A stretch of 25,552 nt of DNA, from assembly GCA_014885115.2 (NCBI GenBank), contig WKLE02002196.1, positions 1 through 25,552 of the forward strand, written 5' to 3'. Under the pieces are notes generated by a model, which was not told the DNA's origin, made no database searches, and was given only the letters and a program-made list of their open reading frames with translations. Of the stretch, positions 18,184-25,552 are shown piece by piece (the first letter of the stretch is position 1; every line of letters starts with the position of its first letter). Made by a program: the position numbers and the translations under genes. This DNA comes from Asterionellopsis glacialis. Lineage: Eukaryota; Bacillariophyta; Plagiogrammaphyceae; Rhaphoneidales; Asterionellopsidaceae.

Positions 18184-18681
18184 GGGAGATTAGACAATTT
18201 AGAAATAGAGACAAAAAAAAGCTGGAAATGCTCCAGATGTCCATGTTTTGAGTTTGCCACACACACAATATGAAATCAAGAATGCAACACATCCATGTCT
18301 GTAAATCTGGCTAAGCATTTCTAATAAGTTTGCTCTGAAGTCTGCGTATCTATAATAAATATCCATAATGCTACCAAGTAAGTTATATATTTTTATAATT
18401 ATTTATCCACGCAACAAAAACAAAATCTCAATCATCGCATTGCCCTACGATTCATTGTTGCCATTTCCCACAAACTACTGTGAAGAACTTGTGTTCCAAC
18501 GGAACGTCAGTTTAGCTTATTCATTGGACCATCTTTTTTGTAAGGCATCCAAACGAGCTTCGTATTCTTCTCTCCACACTCGTGCACTTGTTGCAAAGGT
18601 ATCGGCTACCTCCGATAAATTGTCCAATTCATCGGGCATGGTGATACTGTCACCTGCTTCACTATAATTTCCAACCTGTGG
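17973..18681. repeat. Segmental duplication, right copy
   Basis: Direct repeat of 14022-15090, with scattered substitutions and small indels. It lacks the 365 bases equal to 14062-14426 but includes the 66 bases lost in the left copy's N gap. The match runs through the DUF285 tail, the shared 3' spacer and into the 3' end of the coiled-coil gene. Confidence 0.92.
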
Positions 18682-20581
18682 TGTCTGCAGCGCTTCTGTT
18701 GTAAAGGAGACGACACGGTTAGCTAGGGGCCGGGTGCTAGTTTCACCATTCATCGCAATGCTGGATATGGTGTTAGAATTAGTGGCGGCTGCATAGGCAC
18801 GCCGAGATCCAAACGAACGAGGAGGAGCAACAGCAACATTAGATAAAATCGATCCCACTCCTAAGCTGGCGCTAGTAATACTAGGTGCTTCCACTTGACT
18901 GGCCATTCCACTTTGGATGGTTAAAGGACTTTGAGACCGACTACGGGGTTGCCGACCACTGAGAGATTCAAATCCATCTTCCTCCTCCATTAGGATTGCT
19001 GTTGAAGAGCCTCTCCCTCTTACAACAGCTGGACCTTCCTCGGAAATTCCACCTTCATCCAAAAGACTCCGACGATTAATATTGACGCTTTCACCTCGAG
19101 TTGTGGCAGTAGCGAGAGTCGAATTGGTTACATTCGTCACCGATGTGTTCAAACTGGAATTGCCATCATTATCATCGCCGCGGGTTGCATGAGTCGAAGT
19201 GCCATGAAGGCTGCTTTCACCAATCATTGGATTGAGTAGAATGGATTCCAAATTAGTGCTTCCGAATGGGTTGCCTCTCGACTGCGGGGCTGTTTGACGA
19301 GGAGCAAGAGACAAAAAAGGACAAAGTCAAAGAATTGAGAATTTCTGAAAACCACAAAACGATTACACCCAGAACAACTTTCGTCACCCTATGTAACGTA
19401 CTTGATTCTGAACCATCATTTGCGACATCATCTGTAGCGTCATCACCTGTTGCCACACTATGTTCATGTTCCTCATCAGCACCATCTTCCATAAAACCCT
19501 CTGCCGTAACACCACTCGCCAAGGATGCACCAGAACTAATCACTGCAATATTCGTAGGTTCCGTGTCACTAACTTGTCGTGGAGGAGGTGGCAGCCTGGA
19601 CCCTGGTGGTCTTTGGACCTGGATTTGTCCGTAACTCGTTTCATCAATAGTACGAAATGGGGTCGGGCGACTTTTTTGTGCCCGAGCAGCAGCTTCTTTG
19701 CGCTCCAACTTGGCTTCAAGCTTTAACAGCTTGAGCTCCATCGCCACCATTGTCTCGCTTTGCATGAGTAATTGTGAATGTAATCTTCCTTCAAGGGCTG
19801 TGCGTTTTGCTGACTCTTGTTGGAGAACAGACAGGACTGTAGACAAAAACAGGCAAACAAAAAGCAGTTCATTAGCATTGGTGTCCACGTGGGCAAACAA
19901 AACAACTACAGAAATCACTGTACTGTACCAAAGCAAAATGAAAATGATTTTTCATCTTCCTTTTGTTTTGGGAACAATGAACGCACCCTTTTCAAAGTCT
20001 CTACGGCTCTGATCCCTTAATTCTACAAGTGTCTTATCCAAATGACGTTTCAAATCAGTCGTCATGGATTGCATGGCATCGGTAAAGTCGTCTCCTCCTG
20101 CCGAAGGGTTACTAGTAGTTTTGCTTGCTGGTTTTCTTGGCAAGGAAGTAGTGGGTGCCGAATTGCTTGTTACCAAAGACGATTCCTCTTCCGATGGATT
20201 CATTCTTACGACCAACCCAGCCAAATCTTCTCCTGGAGCAGACGTATTTACAAGTCCAGACGCGACCGAATACATACTTGATGTGACGCTCAATCCATCC
20301 CGTGCAGTCCGCCTTCCACCTGTTCCAACCATGTTGGGATTCGTCAAAGGAGGGGGGAGTTTCCAAACGACAGCATCGTCCGCTTCATTGTCCGTGGTTA
20401 AAGCAGTACCCGAAATCGGAGTATCCAATTCTGATAAAAGGTTTCTTTCATTTCGACCGGGACGGGGAGGTGTACTAGTGATTACCATTTCTTCTTCAGC
20501 GGTTTCTATGGGAACCGGAGTTGCACCAGACTGAGGAGGAGTATCCGGGGGAATGATTGCGTTTGATTCTTGGCCCGACAT
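18517..20581 (-). CDS. Low-complexity protein with central coiled coil, unknown function
   Basis: Three exons, 20581-19987, 19836-19402 and 19289-18517, give 600 residues. Both introns are phase 1: GTGCGT...CAG (150 bases) and GTACGT...CAG (112 bases). The start MSGQESNAIIPPDTPP follows a run of A. The first 160 residues are Pro/Ser/Thr-rich. A helical region begins near 180 (DAMQSMTTDLKRHLDKTLVELRDQSRRDFEK) and continues into a coiled coil at about 199-255 (VLQQESAKRTALEGRLHSQ, LKLLKLEAKLERKEAAARA). The rest is Ser/Thr-rich and disordered, and the C-terminus has a second short helix (VWREEYEARLDALQKRWSNE). No catalytic motif, signal peptide or membrane segment is seen. A scaffold or cytoskeletal role is possible but unproven. 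Its 3' end is the part shared with the left duplicate. Confidence 0.8.
19290..19401 (-). other. Intron 2 of the coiled-coil gene
   Basis: 112 bases with a GTACGT donor and a pyrimidine-rich acceptor ending AACAG. It joins ...DGSES to TPQSRGNPF in phase 1. A second AG eight bases further on would also be possible but would change the frame. Confidence 0.8.
19837..19986 (-). other. Intron 1 of the coiled-coil gene
   Basis: 150 bases, donor GTGCGT and acceptor GTCTACAG after a T-rich tract. It joins RRDFEK to VLSVLQQESAK in phase 1, extending one continuous helical region across the junction. Confidence 0.82.
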
Positions 20582-21327
20582 TTTTTTTGGGAGTTGAGAA
20601 TATGTTTTTTTTTTAATTTCAAAATGCAAATGCGGTCACAATGCTACGAAAGATTAAATGACCAACGATGCGATGAAATGCAATGGGATAATCTACCGAA
20701 ACTTTCTCTGCTTATTCTTGTCAATCGATCTTTGGAAACGCCCAAATAGATATGTGCCAAGTAGAGACGGTTCAAACAGAGTCTTTATTTTCTCCACGAT
20801 GGTTTGAAGTGGTGCGTAGAAGACAACCAACTTTGCCGGCCTGTCTCAATCTTTTTCCCGACCTTTCAATGTGGCAGTCGTATTGGGCTAGGTCCTCTGC
20901 TGTGCCGTCTGGAGCACATGGATATTCTACTGCATTTACTGTAGTATGCACAGTAGGACCTCTCTAGAGAGTCCTTCTTGTAGATTCAAAATGATGGATT
21001 CTCATCAGCGAGGCTCTCTCTGCGGTACCAGAGTTGTTCCTACCGCAGTACCTGTAGGCGTTGAATTCGACTGTCAACTGTCAAAGACAAATAGTAATTA
21101 AGAGTTCTATCTGTAAAATGTACTGGAATACTCTATGGCTAACTCGTACCAGGTACAGTACTGTGTACCGTGTAAATCGAACAGTAGGAAAATTCCACCA
21201 AGCAGCGGAACAGGGAAGACTTCTGTCACATCTACTAGTAACAGTCGTTACTCCAACCTACCCAGGTACTTCTAGTACTAGTTCCTTGTACTTGGAACTT
21301 CGGATACGAATTCTCTCAACGGTCACA

Positions 21328-21335
21328 TGACGTCA
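21328..21335. promoter_or_regulatory. Perfect CRE-type palindrome TGACGTCA
   Basis: This is the consensus site of bZIP/CREB-type factors. CRE-like elements in diatoms have been tied to CO2/cAMP-dependent transcription. Here it is single and about 750 bases upstream of the coiled-coil gene start, so a regulatory role is only a possibility. Confidence 0.35.
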
Positions 21336-21432
21336 TATATTTATATTATATACAATATTTTATATCATCATATTATTATTTTTTACTAAAATACAATTTC
21401 ATTTAGGTTAGATGATAGTAAGCATTCATGAA

Positions 21433-21454
21433 GATGCCACAACTTGGTGGCATC
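21433..21454. other. Short perfect inverted repeat (8-base arms, 6-base loop)
   Basis: GATGCCAC and GTGGCATC flank AACTTG. It lies about 270 bases beyond the 3' end of COG4 and could fold in its transcript if the 3' UTR reaches that far. Confidence 0.6.
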
Positions 21455-21645
21455 CATTGTTTGATCACACAGATCATCCAACAAGTTTTTCCTACCCTCC
21501 ACTGCCATTCACAGAACAAACTTCCTCACAACTTTTTCCTTGACAATGAATGTAAAATATTCGTCCCAAATTGGAGTCCTTACACCCCCAAAAGTTGTCA
21601 AATTAATGATGCAGTAGGTTTGGATTAAATTCTTTTGAGAGCAGT

Positions 21646-21698
21646 GTTGGATTTCATTTTAATTGAGAATAGCGTTGGATTTCATTTTAATTGAGAAT
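21646..21698. repeat. 25-base direct repeat, period 28
   Basis: GTTGGATTTCATTTTAATTG plus AGAAT occurs at 21646-21670 and 21674-21698 without mismatch, separated by three bases. It ends 25 bases before the COG4 stop codon and so lies in its likely 3' UTR. Confidence 0.9.
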
Positions 21699-21722
21699 CC
21701 CCGTCTATACCAGCAATAATGT

Positions 21723-24614
21723 TTATTTTTCTAACTTTTGGTTGTTAATTATACTACTGTCCTCTTCCTCCTTTACTTTGGACACTACAGCTGCTACAGC
21801 TTTTGGATCAAAATCTACTCTCAACTTTAATGTTTTTTCCAATTCCTCCAATGTTAGACATGACGTTGATTGATAGGAATACCAATCTGAAACAGAATCC
21901 AGTCCTAGACACAATACCACCTGACTCAAACGTTCCCATCGATCCATCAATGATACTGTATTGTAACTTTCTTCTGATGCAGCTGCCAACAAACTACACA
22001 AAAAGTTTTGCAACAATCGCATTTGTTTGGATAAGAGTAAGGACCCCCAATCGGTAAATTGTTTGCCTTGCTGCTGCTGCTGCTGTTCTGCTGATGCATA
22101 ATTACTTTGGTTGTACAAAGATGATGATCGCAATGATAATGATGATGACGATCCCCACAATGAATATAGTACCAAATTGGCCACCATGGAACTTAATTCT
22201 TGACAAATGATACTTGTGACTTGGTCATTGCATTTTTCCAAATTTTGTACAATATGTGATTCTTGCAACGGTGTTATCATACTACTCTCTAACCGTTCAT
22301 CAGTTTCCGACCTTGCAAATTGAGTCGAATCGAGCCTGTACAGTTCCGTTTGAAAGAAGTCATGCAAAATATCAAGAGCTTTATTGGAAGATTTGTTGTC
22401 CAATGATCGACGTAAAGTGCCCCCCCTACTACTACTAGTGTCATTGGCATCTTGTGCATTACTATGGGGACTCCCACACCATTCGACCAATACGTCTTGT
22501 GTTTTGATAAGTAATAATTGTTCATAAGATTTACTATATCTGATCAATTCTTCTCGGGCCAATTCAATCATGGACGTAGCACTTGACGACGTCATTGAAT
22601 CACCACCTCCATTATTTACGTAATCTTCTTCCAATTGTGATTCCAATAAGTTTTCCATAGATATACATGCTACCGAAGCTGAATGAATACCATTTAAATT
22701 ACACAATTGACTGTCCAATCGAAGCTGTTGCTGTTCTTGTTGATACTGTCCACCCTTTGTTAAACTACTAGCCAAGGCACTAATTCCAAGTATTCCGCCA
22801 CCACCACCAACACTAGATAATGATGATGGTGGACTTTTTCGAGGGGACGGAGAAGATATTTTAGTATGACTTTGTGCAGAAGTGTTCGCATGTCCTAAAT
22901 CATCATCCAGAGCATCCAATAATGCCGAAGCAAATGCATTACTATTCCCACTTTGTGGCGGTCGTGTAATGTCTCCCGTATCATTCTGGTCCCGTTCTCC
23001 AATATTTCCTTCTTCTACAGGCAAACAACCTCGTAATTGTATCAATGATTCATACATACCTTTGCTTCCCTCACCATTACCAATATGGTCATTGTTGGTG
23101 TTGTCGTTGTCGGTACTCCAAATATCATGACTGATGGAATGGGCAACAGTCCCCATGGCTTGGATAGATAACGTCGATGCTGCTCGTTCCAATGCTCGTG
23201 TTGACAAATACATTGCATCTTCTACTATACTAGGAACTCTGACTGGCATTCCTACTATAATATCGACTGGACATGCCATACGCAAGGCATATTGCCATTG
23301 ATGAGTTGACAAATACCGTTCCAAGGCAGCATATTTCCATGTCCATTCGGGAACTAATTCTTCAGCCACAATTTTAGAAGGACTGATAGTATTATTGTTG
23401 TTATTGATGCCATCACCTTGTTCTTGTTGTTGCTGCTGCTGTGAAAAATGATGTACCAATCGTTGGTACCGAATCAAAAGTTGACAACAAAAACTCATTT
23501 CTTCAAGCAAGGAGTCCAATTCTGCTAAATCTGGTGGATTACTCGTCATGGCATGATTACCACCACCACCACCATTACTACTAGTACCATCAAGAGGTGG
23601 TGATGGTGCTTGATCTCCGCTTGCCGCTCGGACCATCCAATCATCGACATGACGATCTTCCAAAAACCATTCTGCAACTGTCTTGGTAAGAGTTTGAGAT
23701 TGTTCATCCAAAACAGCAATAGCCGATTGACACAATCGATACACAGGAGATTCAGGAGGGACCTGTTGTTGCCACACCAAGAGAGGATGTAACAGTCCAC
23801 TTCCCTGTCCTAATATAACCGTGATGGCATGTGTATGGGGTTGTTCTGTAGCTGCGGTATCTGTACCGCCACCATCCGTATCACCATTGTCATTATGAGC
23901 AGCAGTACCGTGTTCATCTTCTTCCACTTGTACAGCCGTAACATTCGGAACAACCATGGTAGGACAAGCATCTCTACCACCATTTTGTCTCCATTCCGCC
24001 AACTGAGCTATGGCTGGTTTGGATCGTTGTCGTAATAGTTGTCGTTGATAGACAGAATACGCCTCAATAATTTGATCAATTTCTTGGCACGGAGGGACTT
24101 CTTCCTTATCATTAGTAGTGTTATTATTGTGTTGTAATTCATACATTATTCCATGAATCATTATGGATAATTCTGCGATACGAGCAATTGCACCCTGTCC
24201 TTCCATGGCTCCACCAAAATCTATCAGTTCCTTGGTTGTCTTTTTCTTATTCTTGTCATTCTTTGGTTTTTTCGTGGTTGTGACACGACGAAATATGATT
24301 TCTGCTACATTCGATGCACGTTGTCCACAATGCAAACAAAGATCCTTTCGTACATCATCACCAGGTTCATCTAATGCAAGTCGAAATAGAAAATCTAATC
24401 GTTCCACAATCGATTCCAAACAATGTAATTCCCGTTGAAGTTCTGCCAAATCATCTACCAATGGATCTGGTAAACTTTGTTTTAATTCTTCCGTCACCAT
24501 CATGATATCTGTCACTCCCTCTTGAAAGGAAACAACCAAGGAAGAAGAAGAATCCTGTTGTTGGGGATGTTGTTGTTGTTGTTGTTGGAATGATGATGAC
24601 GACGATTCCTCCAT
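21723..24614 (-). CDS. COG4: Conserved oligomeric Golgi complex subunit 4
   Basis: A single exon of 963 residues. COG4 belongs to lobe A of the COG tether, which captures retrograde vesicles at the Golgi and binds SNARE/SM proteins. The N-terminal helical part has EELKQSLPDPLVDDLAELQRE-type coiled coil. The COG4 core is seen at about 430-520 (WKYAALERYLSTHQWQYALRM, then PSIVEDAMYLSTRALERAAST and QAMGTVAHSI). The diagnostic C-terminus is at about 889-940: LMDRWERLSQVVLCLGLDSV, LTLEELEKTLKLRVDF. It is longer than animal COG4 (about 785 residues) because of Gln, Asn, Gly and Ser runs, such as the Gln-rich start and Gln runs near residues 395 and 850. The ATG at 24614 is chosen because the frame upstream has only a TTG. 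Identity rests on motif pattern read by eye. Confidence 0.83.
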   Translation of the reverse strand: MEESSSSSFQQQQQQHPQQQDSSSSLVVSFQEGVTDIMMVTEELKQSLPDPLVDDLAELQRELHCLESIVERLDFLFRLALDEPGDDVRKDLCLHCGQRASNVAEIIFRRVTTTKKPKNDKNKKKTTKELIDFGGAMEGQGAIARIAELSIMIHGIMYELQHNNNTTNDKEEVPPCQEIDQIIEAYSVYQRQLLRQRSKPAIAQLAEWRQNGGRDACPTMVVPNVTAVQVEEDEHGTAAHNDNGDTDGGGTDTAATEQPHTHAITVILGQGSGLLHPLLVWQQQVPPESPVYRLCQSAIAVLDEQSQTLTKTVAEWFLEDRHVDDWMVRAASGDQAPSPPLDGTSSNGGGGGNHAMTSNPPDLAELDSLLEEMSFCCQLLIRYQRLVHHFSQQQQQQEQGDGINNNNNTISPSKIVAEELVPEWTWKYAALERYLSTHQWQYALRMACPVDIIVGMPVRVPSIVEDAMYLSTRALERAASTLSIQAMGTVAHSISHDIWSTDNDNTNNDHIGNGEGSKGMYESLIQLRGCLPVEEGNIGERDQNDTGDITRPPQSGNSNAFASALLDALDDDLGHANTSAQSHTKISSPSPRKSPPSSLSSVGGGGGILGISALASSLTKGGQYQQEQQQLRLDSQLCNLNGIHSASVACISMENLLESQLEEDYVNNGGGDSMTSSSATSMIELAREELIRYSKSYEQLLLIKTQDVLVEWCGSPHSNAQDANDTSSSRGGTLRRSLDNKSSNKALDILHDFFQTELYRLDSTQFARSETDERLESSMITPLQESHIVQNLEKCNDQVTSIICQELSSMVANLVLYSLWGSSSSLSLRSSSLYNQSNYASAEQQQQQQGKQFTDWGSLLLSKQMRLLQNFLCSLLAAASEESYNTVSLMDRWERLSQVVLCLGLDSVSDWYSYQSTSCLTLEELEKTLKLRVDFDPKAVAAVVSKVKEEEDSSIINNQKLEK

Positions 24615-25411
24615 TTTTTTTAATAATACTCTATGCAAGTTGGTAATGATACTATTTCTTTTACGAAGGGGAGGGGAGAGAAAATGTCAAAAGCTATATT
24701 AGCTTTTACACGAATGATACGTTTTGCAGGTAATTATCAACAAGACTGGTCAGTTCCTTTCGAGATTTTTGACACCTCTTTTTCTTCTTCTTCTTCTTCT
24801 TCTTCTTTTCTCTTTGTTTTTCAACGTTGAGTAATTTTGTGTCACGCTTTCTCCTATTTTCTATACAATAGAGGGAGTCGTTGTCTTGTAATGGAGGAAA
24901 CGGGATTATCTTGTCGTTTTACACGGTAGTGTCTTTGGGTTGTGCTGGAAAAAAAAAAAAAAAGGCACAACACAAAAAAAAGGACTGAAACTGTTGTTTT
25001 GGTTTTTTGGGTCTCTCCACTTTCGCCAAGGAATCGAATTAGTCGATTCATTGGGGGTGTACATCAACTCGTACAGACAGACAGTCAGTCAGTCAGTCAG
25101 TGCCTACACCAGTACCAGCATTCACTTCACTTTTGAACTTTTTTCCATTATCATATTTTTGCAGTGTTGTCCATGCCTTTTTTTTAAAAAATGTAACCTT
25201 GGCATGCCGCGGGGGATACCCTCATACTTTTACACATGCACTTACTTTGGTATATGCATATTCAACCCTTACCTATCTGTCAAGTCCACACAATTTTTTC
25301 AAAATGAAAGTCTTTTAGTACCATACATATGTTACCTCAAAAGAAATCTAAAACTAATTTTTATGTTTTACAACAGTTTTCAATTATTTTTAAAATAATA
25401 GTAACTCTTTC
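24615..25411. other. Spacer with simple-sequence tracts
   Basis: This is the upstream region of COG4 and the 3' flank of the partial gene at the right end. It holds a TTC microsatellite at about 24781-24807, an A15 tract at 24949-24963, and a CAGA/CAGT tetranucleotide run at about 25076-25101. A 152-codon open frame on the plus strand (24940-25398) starts at a non-ATG codon and is Phe/Tyr/Cys-rich, as expected of AT-rich non-coding DNA. Confidence 0.55.
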
Positions 25412-25552
25412 TTACTTTGGAGTGTCAAATTTCATATCATTCATAAATTTTTGAACAATAATCAATTCCTCCTCGGCTTGTTGGACTAATTCCGAAAGTG
25501 ATACCGAACCACATTGTTTTTCCAATTGACTAATGTTACCATTACATTCCTT
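25412..25552 (-). CDS. 3' end of a gene running off the window
   Basis: The minus strand encodes at least 46 residues up to a TAA at 25414-25412. It includes SLSELVQQAEEELIIVQKF and ends NDMKFDTPK. The composition is that of a soluble amphipathic helix and clearly differs from the flanking non-coding DNA. The 5' part is outside the window and the family cannot be told. It lies in the same orientation as COG4, about 800 bases upstream of it. Confidence 0.6.
   Translation of the reverse strand, partial: KECNGNISQLEKQCGSVSLSELVQQAEEELIIVQKFMNDMKFDTPK

Larger units (their letters stand above)
20582..21722. other. Spacer and promoter region upstream of the coiled-coil gene
   Basis: No gene is supported. 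From 20935 to 21300 the sequence carries the same TACC/GGTA and CTCTAGAG palindromic style as 190-780 and 8320-8660, including AGGAC-C-TCTCTAGAGAGTCCT at 20955-20975. A perfect TGACGTCA lies at 21328-21335, followed by an AT-rich tract. Near the COG4 3' end are a short hairpin and a 28-base-period repeat. Confidence 0.55.

Noticed and set aside
19266..20534. Plus-strand open frames of 60-156 codons
   Set aside because: They are antisense to the coiled-coil gene, whose exon model restores one frame with good splice sites.
24940..25398. 152-codon plus-strand open frame
   Set aside because: It starts at a non-ATG codon and crosses poly-A and tetranucleotide repeats; composition is that of AT-rich spacer.
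1..25552. tRNA or rRNA genes
   Set aside because: A scan for B-box-like GGTTCGAATCC words with a matching acceptor stem found only chance partial matches, mostly inside coding sequence.

Overview
The window looks like nuclear DNA of a eukaryotic microalga, most likely a diatom. The coding genes have short GT-AG introns (112, 116, 132, 149 and 150 bases). They include a three-HMG-box protein, a Golgi tethering subunit (COG4), a BTB/Skp1-like plus cytochrome b5 fusion, and a secreted DUF285/BspA-like repeat protein. There is also a decayed copy of a small secreted family that I recall as common in diatoms. Intergenic DNA is long, AT-rich and full of short self-complementary motifs. No bacterial operon layout is seen. 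The diatom assignment is inference from gene content.

Layout, left to right: 1-1453 is motif-rich intergenic DNA. 1454-3919 (+) is the HMG-box gene, with one intron. 4140-4582 (-) is a broken copy of a small secreted protein gene. 4583-6016 holds a 48-base tandem duplication and a coding-like relic. 6017-7828 (-) is a Deg/HtrA-type serine protease with two PDZ-like regions; its true 5' end is uncertain. 8274-9084 is another palindrome-rich spacer. 9085-11064 (+) is the BTB/Skp1-like-cytochrome b5 gene. 11252-12884 (-) is an aspartate aminotransferase in three exons. 13664-14596 (+) is the DUF285 surface protein.

14022-18681 is the most structured part. The end of the DUF285 gene, the spacer after it and the 3' end of a convergent coiled-coil gene occur twice. 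The two copies flank an intact single-exon membrane-protein gene (15936-17627, +). The left copy holds the full DUF285 gene and a tail fragment of the coiled-coil gene. The right copy holds a decayed DUF285 tail and the full coiled-coil gene (18517-20581, -, three exons). A 12-N assembly gap lies inside the left copy.

20582-21722 is a spacer with a perfect TGACGTCA site and short repeats. 21723-24614 (-) is COG4. 24615-25411 is spacer, and 25412-25552 (-) is the 3' end of a gene that runs off the window.

The genes do not form one pathway. They are unrelated housekeeping functions (chromatin, proteolysis, amino-acid metabolism, Golgi traffic) mixed with lineage-specific secreted or membrane proteins. 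All exon models were made by reading splice motifs and protein continuity by eye; no alignment or expression data were available.
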